A DNA stretch of 64,000 nt from Selaginella moellendorffii (GCF_000143415.4 NW_003314262.1:2848519-2912518); one strand, 5' to 3'; positions 32,798-43,935 are shown, numbered from the stretch's first letter. Notes: generated by a model not told the origin, from the sequence alone. Made by a program: numbers and translations.

Positions 32798-34085
32798 ATG
32801 GGGATAGATTACTACAGCGTGCTCAAGGTGGACAAGAATGCCACCGAGGATGATCTCAAGAAGGCCTACCGCAAGCTCGCCATGAAGTGGCATCCCGATA
32901 AGAATCCCAACAACAAGAAGGAGGCCGAGGCCAAATTCAAGCAAATCTCGGAAGCGTATGAGGTATGATCCATCCCTCTTTTTTCTCTCCTCTCGATCGA
33001 CTGTGGCTGATCGATCGATTTCTGTGATTCGCAGGTGCTGAGCGATCCCCAAAAGAGGACGATCTATGACCAGTATGGCGAGGAGGGTCTCAAGGGCCAA
33101 GTTCCTCCTCCCGGCGCCACGGGAGGGACGAATTTCGCGAATGGCGCCGGGCCCAACGTGTTCGTGTTCAATCCTAGGAACGCCGAGGACATCTTTGCCG
33201 AGTTCTTCGGTGGATCCAGCCCGTTTGGGATGGGAGGTTTTGGGAGGAGCGCTAGCCGGTCGCCCTTTGGCGATGGAATGTTTGGGGGCTTTGGTGGAAC
33301 CGAGAACGTTTTCAGATCCTTCGGCCAGGATGGTGGATCTCTGTCGACCGGTCCGAGGAAAGCTCCGGCGGTGGAGAACAAGCTCCCGTGCAGTCTCGAG
33401 GAGCTCTACACTGGCTCCACCAGGAAGATGAAGATCTCTCGCAACATCGCCGATCCCAGCGGGTAAGTTTCTTTGGAAAGTTAGAACCTTGCTAGAACTT
33501 CGCTAGAACTTCCTTAGAACTTTGCTAAACCTTGCTAGAACCTTGCTAGAACTTCGCTAGAACTTTGCTAGAACTTCGTTAGAACTTTGCCTAGAACGCT
33601 CTTATGGAGGATTCTAACGTGAGAGCTTCTTGTTTCTTTACAGGAAGACAATGCCTGTGGAGGAGTTTCTTACTATCGACGTGAAGCCGGGGTGGAAGAA
33701 AGGCACCAAGATCACTTTTCCAGAGAAGGGAAACGAGCAGCCAAACTTGATACCGGCGGACATCGTCTTCGTGATCGACGAGAAGCCACACGACGTTTTC
33801 AAGCGCGACGGCAACGACTTGGTGATGACACAGAAGGTGTCCCTGGCCGACGCTCTAACAGGAACGACGATCACAGTGAACACTCTCGACGGAAGAACGC
33901 TCACGATTCCCATCAACGACATCATCTCTCCCGGCTACGAGAAGATTGTTCCACGGGAAGGCATGCCGATCGCCAAGGAGCCAGGCAGGAAAGGAGACCT
34001 CAAGATCAAATTCGACGTCAAGTTTCCCACGCGACTCACTCCAGAGCAAAAGGCCGCCGTGAAGAGATACTTGACCACTGCGTGA
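32798..34085 (+). CDS. Type II Hsp40 co-chaperone (DNAJB1/B13-like)
   Basis: Exons 32798-32962, 33035-33462 and 33644-34085 give 344 residues. The J domain (residues 1-70) has [33 protein letters not shown] with the essential HPD motif. A Gly/Phe-rich linker (about 75-165, [20 protein letters not shown]) follows. There is no zinc-finger region. Two peptide-binding beta-sandwich domains ([59 protein letters not shown]) and a C-terminal dimerisation tail complete it. It stimulates Hsp70 ATPase in the cytosol or nucleus. Intron 2 contains an 11-bp minisatellite. It is divergent from RIBA. Confidence 0.92.
33481..33598. repeat. 11-bp minisatellite in DnaJ intron 2
   Basis: About ten imperfect units of GCTAGAACTTC (variants GCTAGAACCTT, GTTAGAACTTT) fill most of the 181-bp intron 33463-33643. 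This makes it three times longer than neighbouring introns. Confidence 0.85.
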
Positions 34086-34237
34086 AGAAGAGTTCCTGGC
34101 GAGCTCCAGCGGCAGTGGCATCGTAATTTTGTAAGTGTAAAGACGTCCTAAGAAGTACGTAAGTCTGTTCTTCGTTAAAAAAATTCCTTTGCTCGGTAAA
34201 TTCAACTCTTTACTCGCAGATCTCTGTCTCTCCCTCT

Positions 34238-35962
34238 TTACTTGGAAGAGTTTGCAGTAGCGATCATCTGTAAGAACTCCGCCCGCTTCTTGCCATGGAC
34301 GGCAAAATCGCCCATTGTCGCCAGCGTTCCTGTAGTGCTGCCGGTTTTCTTCACGCCTCGAGAGATCATACAGACGTGCCCAGCCTCGACGACAACCATG
34401 ACGCCGCTAGCAGCAGTGGAGCTCATCACAGCGTCGGCGATTTGCCTCGTCAATCTCTCCTGGACTTGGAGCCGGCAGCTGTACAGCTTGACAATCTTCT
34501 CGAGGATGCCCCGACTAGCTCTGGGATGAGAGCTCGGGTGGTTTTTCGCTGGAAGAACTCCGACGTGAGCCACTCCGGAGAATGGAAGAAGATGGTGCTC
34601 GCATTGGGAACAGAATGGAAGATCCAGCACAGCTACCATCGTCACGTGGTGATCGCCATCCTGTTCTACTGCTGCTACTCCATTCCCGAGTATGAAGTCC
34701 CTAGAGAGCCGGCTCCCGTGCGTTGATGCTAGCAGCCAGCGAACGTAGCGAGAAGGCGTGAGCTTGAGCTCCTCCCGCGTTGGATCTTCGCCAAGAGCTC
34801 GCAGCAGCGTCACCACCGCCTCGACCATCGTCTCAAAGTTGGGGTGCGAAGATCTCTCAGCGGCGGCGTCACCGGCTAGTAGCGGACAGATCGCCGGCTT
34901 CTTCGTCACCGAGAGCTGCGAGCTTCCACTCAGCTGGAGCATGGCAACGAACTCTTGCCAGTCTTCCGAGCCACGATCGTCGTCCTCGAAGCTGCCTTTC
35001 CTGGCGCAGACCGATCGTCGAATCCAGGAAGCCGGCTCCTTGCTGCTTCGAAGCTCGCGGGGACACTCGAGATGCCAAGTCTCTCCAACCACGGCCACCC
35101 CGAGAGGCTTAAATCCGTCCCAGAGAGCTCCTGCGATCTCGTTGGCGAGACGATCCGGGCTTTGGAGCCGAGCTGCGAAGATCTCCGCGACGCGGGGGAG
35201 CTTGCTGAGGCCGACGACGCGCTGCTCGGAGGGAATGTAAGCGATGTGACAGCAGAGCTTGAATGGTAAGAGGCAGGACTCGCAGGTGGAGAAGAGCTCG
35301 ATGTTTCGGACCACCACCATTCCTCCGCAGCCGCCACCTTTGCCGTTTCCAGGGCCCGCTTCTGCAAAGAGAGCTCCACCGATGGTTTGCTCCGCCGAGA
35401 GTCCATAGCCTATGGTCCAAGTAAGAGAAGAAGTTTAGAAGAAAGCTTGAAACGTAGAAGCCTGTCCAACAGAGCTTAGAACTCTCTCCAAGCTCTATAA
35501 AGAAAGAAGATTTCTAAGCTTGAAAACTTAGACCTCTATCCGACATGAAAAAAAAAGAGTTCTATACGAAAGTCTCGGCTCGCGAGATTTAAAAAAGAAA
35601 AGCTTTGTCATCTAGCAGAGAAGACCGACGCAAAGAACCAATCACTCAAGAGAAAGAAAGGAAGGGACTGTGATGCAAGCGCTACGCGATCGAAATCTCG
35701 CCTTGGAAGAGAAATGCTAACCTTTAGTGGCAGAGAGGAAGGCATTGGCGACCCTGGACGGCGTCTTGATCAGTCCATTGCGCGAGAGATCCTCGCCCAG
35801 CCCCTGGAGCAGCGCGCGCACCGAGCTCACCAGCCGCGAATCGGCTACCAGATCGCCGTCGCCGTCGTCCACGAGACAATCCTCGTCGCTGGCTGCTGAC
35901 CTATCGGAATCGCTGGCGCTGCTGGCGCTGCTCACAAACTCCGCGATCGGCAATGCCCCCAT
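34238..35962 (-). CDS. GCH1: GTP cyclohydrolase I, plant two-domain form
   Basis: Exons 35722-35962 and 34238-35409 (minus) give 470 residues, the plant size. Two GTP cyclohydrolase I modules lie in tandem: about 50-230 (SSVRALLQGLGEDLSRNGLIKTPSRVANAF .. FSTCESCLLPFKLCCHIAYIP) and about 270-465 (VVTLLRALGEDPTREELKLTPSRYVRWLL .. FCSQCEHHLLPFSGVAHVGVLP .. RLTRQIADAVM). The second module keeps the CEHHLLPF zinc site; in the first it reads CESCLLPF, as expected since plant modules each lack part of the active site and work only together. The enzyme makes dihydroneopterin triphosphate for folate in the cytosol. The single intron is 312 bp. It is divergent from the pectinesterase-like gene. Confidence 0.92.
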
Positions 35963-36320
35963 AGCCCGAGCGATCGATCGCCCGATCGAGGAAAGAAGAA
36001 GAATAGATCGATCGATCGCCCGCGCCGACAAGAATGCCTCCCCGCCGTAGAAGAGAGACAAAGGAATTCGAGTAGGACTCTTCCAGTCCACACAAAATCA
36101 TACCTCGCACTTTAGGGTTTTTTCATCATGCCATGGGGCCAAGGCCGTACGGGCGCCACCAACCGTACATTAACGCAATCCAAAATTAATTACTTTTATT
36201 ATTAGATTTATTTTTGCGTTTTTATTAATAAAATTAACATGCGCATAAACCATATTCAACTCTCCCAAGAGCGTTTAAAGAGGAAGTTTCCTCCCATTTT
36301 TAATCTTGGAGATCGTTGCA
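35963..36320. promoter_or_regulatory. Intergenic region between divergent GCH1 and pectinesterase-like genes
   Basis: 358 bp. The GCH1 side has repeated CGATCGATCG stretches (about 35970-36022) and TTTAGGGTTTTTTC (telobox-like) at about 36113. The other side is AT-rich with TTTATTTTTGCG and TTAATAAAATTAA before the ATG at 36321. Shared control is inferred only from spacing. Confidence 0.4.
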
Positions 36321-37528
36321 ATGTTGAGGGTGATTTTCCTGTTGGGCTTATTGGTTCTTTTGTCTCAGCATAATCTATGCAAAGGTCATGCCGAAGATGA
36401 TCTTCACCCCGCTCTTGTTAATGCGAATGAGAGAAAGATCGACGTTTATGTTGGGCCGAGCAGCGATTTCAAGACGATCCAGGCCGCCATCGATGCTGTT
36501 CCACTGGAGAACAAGCGGCGCTATATAATCCATGTCGCCAGCGGAGTTTATCGGTAATCACTATAGCATTACTATCATTAATGCTTGTGTTCTCTTGCAG
36601 CGAGAGAATCACGATTCCAGCAAGCAAGGATTTCATCACGCTCTTGGGCAACTTTGATGACAAGTTTGCGACGATTGTTGTGTCCGCTGGAAACGAGCCC
36701 ACACTCTCAGTTCAGGCAAAGTACTTTGTTGCGCAGTTCATCACATTCAAGGTACTTCCGAGTTCTTGTCTCTTCAACTTTTATTAATATGAAGTTTAGA
36801 ACGATGCACCATTTGTTTATGCTGGAGCCGTAGAAGAACAACAAAGCAACACCGTAGCCGTGCAAGTATCGGGTGACTTTGCGGCGTTTTACGACTGTTT
36901 CATCACTTCGAGCCAGCATACGCTCTCTGAAGACCGCGGCAGACATTTCTACAAGAGGACCTTCATCCAAGGCAGTATAAACTTCATCACTGGACAAGGA
37001 AGGTCATTATTCCAGGTAAATATGAAACTGAAGAAGAATTGCTTCGTCCGTGACGCTTATATGATCAATTCTTTGCGTGCACAGGAGTGTAATATCGTCT
37101 CCAACTCGAGGAACAACACTGGAGGGATTACTCTTCAGTCTAAGCCAGAGCGATCGTGGGGTTACTCGTTCGTCAACAGCTACTTTGGAGGAACTGGGCA
37201 ACTGTCTTTCGGCCACCCTTGGAAAGATTTTGCCCGCGTTGTGCTTATCAGTAGCTATTTCGACGAAGTTGTAATTCCAAACAACTGGGACAGATGGCCA
37301 TACAACAATGGCAATGGGTATGAATCTAGATATTGGCTCGTAGGCATGTAATCGTTTTTCTGTGTGATTTCCAGGAACGTTTTGTTTGCTGAGTACGATA
37401 GTCAGGGTCCAGGGGCTGTCCCCACGAAGCTTGCCAATTGGGTGAAACACTTGAGCGAAGAAGAGGCTCAGGACTACAGCAGTATTGCGTTTGTGGATGG
37501 GGAAGAATGGCTGTTCTTGGAAGTCTAA
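36321..37528 (+). CDS. Pectinesterase-like secreted protein with altered active site
   Basis: Exons 36321-36553, 36601-36751, 36800-37015, 37085-37317 and 37375-37528 give 328 residues. Residues 1-26 are a signal peptide. The beta-helix order of pectin methylesterases is intact: DFKTIQAAIDAVP, YIIHVASGVYRERI, VSGDFAAFYDCFITSSQHTL, FIQGSINFITGQG, FGHPWKDFARVV, FAEYDSQGPGA and FVDGEEWL. Family catalytic residues are changed: QDTL reads QHTL (Asp to His), DFIFG reads NFITG (nucleophile Asp to Asn), GRPW reads GHPW (Arg to His), and the QAVAL Gln reads Asn. Demethylesterification of pectin is therefore unlikely, and a binding or regulatory role in the wall is possible. The TTG at 36306 is not a credible start. 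The frame and splice sites are clean, so it is not an obvious pseudogene. Confidence 0.88.
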
Positions 37529-39450
37529 ACTTATAATTTTCACTAACAATTTTCACTAACAAGCTAAACATGTCTAAATTCCAACTTCATAATATAAACA
37601 AGATCTAACCGCAGCTTCCAACTTGCATGGCGTTTGAAGTTTCGCGTTTCCCAATGATATGTATGTTTCTGTTTTGAGATTATACATGTCCATGTCCAAG
37701 TGCAACAAAAGTGTCCCACTTATCCACTTATGGGAATTGAATCCGCTCCTAAACGACACCACAAACACTGATCTTAAAGCTAAAGCTCCAGAAATCCATA
37801 ATTCTACAAGGATGAATAGTCATGGCGATGTTGGTGACACTCCTCAAATCCGGATCGACACAGCACTATGACAAGTAATTTTTAAGAAAGGCATGGTTTG
37901 TAATTAGGAGCGGATTACATAAAAAATCAGGGTAAGTTTAGTTGCCTCTTCCAAAGTAGCGTTTCTTAGCATTTTGTCATACCTCATTTATATGGAAAGT
38001 AAAATTATAATTAAATGCCATATATTCAAAACTCTATAAGCCAATTACTACTGTAACACTAAAAGCACTTAATATTCTAATTGTTCTTCTTGTTCGAGTT
38101 AAAAAAATTATTAAGAGTAATTCTTATATTATCTCTATCTTCATAATTTTCTTGATTAAGGATATAATTATTATTATTAATATTAAATATTGTTAATGGA
38201 ATATCTTTTTGTTTTATATTATTATTTTCATACCCCATTACAACTGCTTATTGATCCTAGATAGTATATTTCTAATTGTTTGTGAAAGCTGAATTATAAT
38301 AATTAAAATCTCATTTTGTCTAAGTGTGTTTTTTTCTCTATAGTCTAAAGTATAATCATCAGGAGTAACAAAATATAAAAAATTAAGAAAAATTTCATAA
38401 TAAATTTGAAGTTTACCTATACAATATATCTAAATTACAAAATGAGAAATTAATAAAAAAACAAGAAAGGATAAAATACTTTTATGAGTCAAGTGGGTAT
38501 TCCAAGATCAATATTTTAATTTTAATTTTATTATATTTTATCAAATGATCTCAGCTTCAAAAGTATTTTTAGATTATCTATCTAGGAGATTGTAGTAAGA
38601 GATCAGAACCTGGATATAAAGGAATCTAAAATGAGGGGGAAGCATGGCAGAAATGTGGTAAAACATGAAAAAAATGAAAAGTCTAAGATGGTGGGCATCA
38701 TTATAACACAAGAATCTCAAACTTGGAGGATGGTGGGCCTTGGACAATCATGGCCCTTTGTTCTTTTAAGAATAATTTTCATCTTCTTTAGAAAGAAAAG
38801 ATTGTTGTTTGTGAAAAAAAATTTGGCTTGCAATCAGCCATTGATTGAAACCGACTATAGAAACACAGTGATCTCGAGCATGAGAAGCTGTTGGAAGACG
38901 TCTCTAACAAGCTGGAATAGCCAATAGAAGAGGCTCGCCATCTTCTTTTGGAGAGGGAATCTTACATGACTTGCTGTGGGAACACAGACGTCTCCAGTAA
39001 GGAAGAAGATTCTTTAGAGCTTGCTGTGAGTTTGCAATCAAATATAGGAATATAGTGATCCCATTGAGAGGTCTTGATGAAGTCTTCAACTTAGAGCAGC
39101 CTAGCAAAATCTATGTGCAAGAAAAAGCTCGCCACCTTCTTTGGCGAGCTGGCTGGTAGAATCTTTGTGTGGATGATTATAAACATGCGTAAGAGATGGT
39201 GGAGCATGGAGGGGAGTTAGAGGCCCAATATCACGGTTCTTGGAACTATTTGACCATTCCAACTTCATATCCTTATTATAATATAGTAAGAAAGTTTCCA
39301 ACAGCAGCTTCCAACCTGCATGGCGTCTGAAGATTCCACAGGCCGTTTACACACGTACTAGTTCTTGACTATATCAAGAGCAACAAAGTGTACGCGGTAA
39401 GAAGTCAAAGCCGAGTGAAGACGATTATTTAGACTTCGTCCCTTCCAACA
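37529..39450. other. AT-rich gene-free stretch with small diverged repeats
   Basis: 37900-38600 is very AT-rich with no frame of note. The motif GCAGCTTCCAAC(T/C)TGCATGG followed by CGT(T/C)TGAAG occurs at about 37611 and 39303, upstream of the dispersed repeat gene. GGCTCGCCATCTTCTTTTGG (about 38932) recurs diverged at about 39127. A 98-codon frame at 38631-38927 has no recognisable features. Confidence 0.45.
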
Positions 39451-39459
39451 TCTCGGTGC

Positions 39460-39563
39460 TATAAATTCCCCAAACCACACCCTGATCTTTAAGAAGCTAA
39501 AGAAGTTGGAGAGATCTAGATCATAGTTTAGAATCTGATATCACAATTCTGAGATCAATCATC
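39460..39563 (+). promoter_or_regulatory. TATA box of the dispersed repeat gene
   Basis: TATAAA at 39460-39465 lies 99 bp before the ATG at 39564, much like the 106-112 bp spacing in the triplicated copies. The leader lacks the GA tract. Confidence 0.55.
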
Positions 39564-39863
39564 ATGGCGAGCAAGTCCCAGCTGATACTCTTGGCGATGT
39601 TTGTGACATTCCTCCTAGGGGGAGTGGACGCCCAGCAGCGATGCAAATCCGGATGGAACTGGGATGGTGAGAAGTGTATCCAGTGCCCGAAAGACTGGTA
39701 CTGGTATGGCAACGGTTGCCACCAATGCCTCTCCGGATGGAAGTGGAGTGGAAGCAAATGCGTGAGTTGCCCAAGCAGCTGGTACTGGTATAGAAATGGC
39801 TGCCATCGCTGCCCTCCTGGTTTGAGCTGGAGTGGTGGTGGAAGCCGCTGCATTAGGATGTGA
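39564..39863 (+). CDS. Secreted Trp/Cys 14-residue-repeat protein, dispersed shorter paralogue
   Basis: 99 residues. The signal peptide MASKSQLILLAMFVTFLLGGVDA is clearly homologous to the triplicated genes. The mature part has five units instead of seven: Cys 27/38, 41/52, 55/66, 69/80 and 83/96, with Trp pairs at 31/33, 45/47, 59/61 and 73/75. The last unit is altered (Leu87-x-Trp89, and two extra Gly before Cys96). Unit number has therefore changed by whole repeats while the C-x3-W-x-W-x4-C-x2 period was kept. Downstream, GGCATTTGCAGGAATAAA occurs twice (about 39898 and 39955), giving two AATAAA poly-A signals. It lies about 10.7 kb from the block C copy, so it is an older dispersed duplicate. 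Confidence 0.85.
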   Translation: MASKSQLILLAMFVTFLLGGVDAQQRCKSGWNWDGEKCIQCPKDWYWYGNGCHQCLSGWKWSGSKCVSCPSSWYWYRNGCHRCPPGLSWSGGGSRCIRM

Positions 39864-40404
39864 TCACACAACACTGCTGTAATATGACTTCACCACGGCA
39901 TTTGCAGGAATAAAGATTTTCTGTAATAAACCTGGAGTTTGAAGGAAAACTGTGGCATTTGCAGGAATAAAAGCTCTTGCAGCTTCGATTGTAGCATTCC
40001 CATTAGCCGTGTTGAGGAAGCAATCCACCTGCAATTAGAGTTTTTGAGGTGGCTTTTCTTGGTTTGATCGGTTTGGAGATGTTATCTAGCCCCCCTTATT
40101 TTGACTCAAAGTTTGCAACCTTTGTAATTTCTCCGTAATTTCTTGTTGCATAGACTATGAAGGGACTGTCCAAGAGAGACTGGTGGGCGGCGAGGACATT
40201 TGAACGCAAGGACTATTGACTTCGTATTGGATGCTACGCCAAAAGATCTGATGGCTCTTGTCGTAGACATCCCCATGCATTGTCCATTATGCTTGGCTGC
40301 ATGTACTCAACTTCATATGGTGGAGGATTACTCGTCTCAAGCTCGAAGGAGACGGCTGTAAAGCTCGGCTTACACATTTAGCATGAACCTTGGAATCTTT
40401 CACA
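39864..40404. other. Stretch without a gene
   Basis: Contains the duplicated poly-A signal region of the preceding gene (to about 39975). No convincing coding or RNA feature was seen after it. Confidence 0.35.
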
Positions 40405-41172
40405 TGGTGTAGAAATCGTCTCTTTTTTCAATTGTTTGCAGTTAAGAGCTTAAAATATGAGAAGATTCCAAAAGAATGTCCGAATATTTCAAAAGAATCT
40501 GCGAGAAGAGATCTGGAAGGTGGGAAAAAGTTGGTTAGGGCAGTGGAAGAGATGGAGCACGAGTGGAGTGCAGAGCCAGAGCTTGAGGATGTGGTGCAAA
40601 GGAGCAGACATGGTTACTGGGTGGCTGTGAGTGAGGTGTCCTGAGCAGGTTTGGCTTGCGAGCAATCAGAGAATACGCACTGCATTGTGGACAGGCATGG
40701 CTATGCCTGTTAGCTGATGTATTGGCAGAGTTTCTTATGAACCAAGAGCAATTTATTTCTCCATTGTAGTTTCAGAAGTGTTGATTTAGGATTAACTTGT
40801 GTGTGCTTGTAATAGTTGTCATTTTGATGACAACTACTACACAAATCCCAAGTCAACACTTCTGGAACTACAATGGAGAAAGAAATTGCTATTAGTTCAT
40901 AAGCAACTCTGCCAATACATCAAGTAAGATGTGTAGCATAGTGTGTATTCTCTGATTGCAGACTTACTCCATGTGACACCTCACTCACATCCGCTGTGTG
41001 ACCATATCTGCTCTCTTCTGTGCTACACCCTCTGGCCTCAGCTCTACTTAGCCGTGTTCCACTGGATCTCTTCGCACAGATTCTTTTAGAATATTCAAAT
41101 ATTCTTTTAAAATCTTCTCAACTTCTCATAAAGCTCTTAACTGCAAAAAATTGAAAAAAGAGACAATTTCTG
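40405..41172. repeat. Large inverted repeat (hairpin) of about 768 bp
   Basis: The left arm (about 40405-40812) and right arm (about 40837-41172) are diverged reverse complements along nearly their whole length. The left end GTAGAAATCGTCTCTTTTTT matches the complement of AAAAAAGAGACAATTTC on the right. The centre is a perfect palindrome TAGTTGTCAT-TTTG-ATGACAACTA at 40813-40836. Several small indels separate the arms. The left arm contains an 84-codon frame (40390-40644) that is probably incidental. It could be a foldback or MITE-type element, or a locus making hairpin-derived small RNA. Confidence 0.85.
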
Positions 41173-41192
41173 CCATCGACAGATGGAAGATC

Positions 41193-41490
41193 TCAGCACG
41201 TTATGCTTCGCTCCTCCAAACATGCACTTGGCAAGATTGATCTTGTGATCCTGCAGGCAGATCGCTTTGACATATACCCTGCAGCGAGCATTCTACACAG
41301 AAGAACCTTCGCTGGTAAGCTGTCAAAAGAGCTCCTCGCCTCTCTAAAGTTTTGGGCGAACACAGTGATTATTGAATTAGTCAATCACTCGGGGCATGGT
41401 TTCAAACACTCTCCTTGCTTCCAATGCATAGCCTGTTTGGCATACAATTCTCTCACAGGCATCTTGCCCTTCAGGCGATCATGTCAGTAA
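41193..41490 (-). pseudogene. PPR gene fragment
   Basis: The minus strand reads, across shifted frames, YALEARRVFETMPRV, then NSIITVFAQNFREARSSFDSLPAKVLL and ML.AGYMSKR. The YxxxGxxxEARxVFxxMP and ITVFAQN-x-REARxxFDxLPxK patterns are PPR motifs of a different member from the others in the window. It is a short decayed relic. Confidence 0.55.
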
Positions 41491-41923
41491 GATTATCAAT
41501 GTAAATGTTTGTACTTAAGTGTAAATGTGGGACTTGACAGGAATTTAACAGGAATGCAAAAACAAGAGCATCATCATCAAAAATAATATGAAACCTAAAA
41601 ATAAAAGAAAAAACTTGTACTAGAGCACTGTTGTTCAAGACATTTAAAACAGTTTAGAAAAAAGAAAAAATAAAAGAGAAAGACAAAGCTAGAGAAAGAA
41701 ATCCAAAATCTCCTTCCTCTTCCTCTGCACAAGAGAGAAACCAAAGAATGGTTTTTCTTCTCTTTTCTTTTGTCCTTCTCTCCTCCTTGCTCCTGTCATT
41801 GATCGATGAGGGGATTCCTGAATTCGTAATCACGGAAACAATATATGAATCAATATCATGTAAAAAGATTTGAATTTAATATACTTTTTCAAGAGTCAAA
41901 GGGTCAACGCAATACTTCCTCTA
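41491..41923. other. A-rich stretch without a gene
   Basis: An A/G-rich tract (about 41560-41720) is followed by a CT-rich tract (about 41710-41800). No feature is supported. Confidence 0.35.
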
Positions 41924-43935
41924 GTGTCCACATTGCGATCCACGCGGAGGAGTTTGGAGCTCTTGTGTTGAGATGTGGCAGATTAAATGCCCTGGAAGCA
42001 GGCAAGCTCTTGCACGCTCTGATTGCGCAGCTGCGAGTCCATGGCCGCCACTCGCTCACCAGGATCGGCAATCTTCTTGTGGAGATGTATGGCAAATGCG
42101 GCAGCACGGACGACACACGCACGGCATTCGATGCCATCGCCGACAAGAATGTCTTACCTTGGGGCTTCTTGATCGCAGCCTACGCTAGCAGGGATGAGAG
42201 ATTTAATGTTCTTGGGGAGATGTGCTTGGAGGGAGTGAAGCCGGAGGTTCACTCCCTCCGGTGAGGTCTTGCTTGACGCTGGAGCAGGGCAACCTTGTTC
42301 GATCGCTCCTCGAGGAGTGTGGGCTTAGCAGGGATTTGCAGATTGCCACAGAGATTCGGAGGATGTGTGGATTTCTCCATGTCTGGCTGTTGAGAATCTT
42401 GGACAGAAAGATTTGCTGGCCTGGAACGCGATGATCGACGCTCATGCCCAGTGCGGGCAATGCAATGAGGCATTTGCAATTTACGAGAGGATGCCTTTGC
42501 TGTGACGATCTGGGCAATGGAGAAGAGATCCATGCTTGTGTCGTGAGGAATGGGACGTTGCCATGTCCACTGCATTGGTGCGCTGATACGGTCGCTGTGG
42601 AAATCCAGAGAAAGCAATGACTGTGTTTGTGAAAACAAGGATGTGGGGCTATGGACTGCGATGATCCTCTGCCTCGCTCAGAAGCAAAGGATCATGGAAG
42701 CCATTCGAGTGGAATAGCACTCCATCCTGGAACATCCTTCAACTGGACCATATTTCTCAAGTGGTGGATAAAATGTTGCCTTGTCATTCTTCCCTGCTGT
42801 TTATTCTGGGGATGCAATGATGCCGGAGAATGACAACTCTAGATTCGTTGAGTTTGCATTGGGCTGCCTGCTCTCAAACAAGGTTTCTGAGCAAGCAACT
42901 TTATGCTGGTTGCTCTCCTCCAAGGATTCTCGAGTTCTTCAAGGTCTGGGATAAGCACAGGCATGATCAGCTCAAGAGCCATGGAGTTTCTGTGTTATAC
43001 TGGAGGAGATGTTCTGACCAGGGACGATCTAGTTGTTGGTAAAATGCTTTGAAGTCACATGCTTTGAAGCTAGCTGTTTGAGAGATGGAACACCATGGTC
43101 CAAGACCAGCCATCCCGAAGAAGCTCTCTTGAAGGTGGTAAGGCTGATACGTTCACGTTTACCAGTTGCGAGCATGCATTGCTACAAACAGTCAGTACAG
43201 TGTTACAAAAAATGGCGTGGAATGGCCCTCAACATTTTTTAGTTCTTTTTGTGCAAGTTCAGCATAATCCACGCTCCATCCCAGATCCTCATGACCCTAA
43301 CCATGATTTCCTGCGGTAATCGGCATCCTTATCAACTGCTCCAAGACCCAGAGGCTCGGTCTTGCAAGAGGGACAAATGAGATGCAGTGGTGTGGAGTTC
43401 CAGATCAGGCCATATCCAAGACGCTCTGGATATCTTCTCCCAGATGGATGCCTATGCGGAAACTGGCATGCCTCAGCCAGCGCAAGACCTCTCATTGGGA
43501 TTTCATGTTCAAGTCGGAGACAATGGTGGTCAACTCTCTTATGCAAAGGTTTGACAGGATGAGCTTCCACTCCAGGAGCAGATATCATCTCATGGACTGC
43601 CATGATCTCAGCTCACACTTAGCACAGCTGGAACTCTAAGTCAATGGAACTGTTCCAGAGGATGCAACAGTGGAGCCAAATCAAGTGACTTTTATGAGTA
43701 TCTTGACCAGGAGCGGTTGGTGGTCACCTGTTTCATATGGTTGATCTTCTTGGACGAGTTGGGTGCTCAAGCATGCGCAAGAGATGGGAGAGTCTAACTC
43801 TTCTCGTAAAACCAAGGAATTGCTACCGTGTGCGATGGTGGAGAGCTTTTGGAGGATGGTAGGAGACTGAGATATGGCCTCATGATTGTGGAAGAGCACT
43901 AGATTCCTCAGATATTCCAACAGGTCCAAGGATGT
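41924..43935 (+). pseudogene. PPR pseudogene copy 2
   Basis: It starts like the intact gene at 49715 (AEEFGALVLRCGRLNALEAGKLLHALIAQL) and keeps one long frame to about 42264. It then breaks in several frames: MLGGSEAGGSLPPVRSCLTLEQGNL, MTTLDSLSLHWAACSQ and MQWCGVPDQAISKTLWISS are shifted reads of PPR motifs. It shares most deletions with copy 1. A replacement of about 130 bp near 43192-43325 is unique to this copy. Non-functional. Confidence 0.85.

Noticed and set aside
33481-33598. Regular repeats that could suggest a CRISPR array
   Set aside because: Units are contiguous 11-mers without spacers, inside a eukaryotic intron; the repeats at 62716-62895 are also tandem and unspaced.
38631-38927. 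98-codon frame in the gene-free region
   Set aside because: No family motif and AT-rich codon use; it has the look of a chance frame.
41819-41832. GAATTCGTAATCACGG resembles cloning-vector polylinker sequence
   Set aside because: The match ends after about 12 bases and the flanks are AT-rich plant-like DNA, so vector contamination is not supported.
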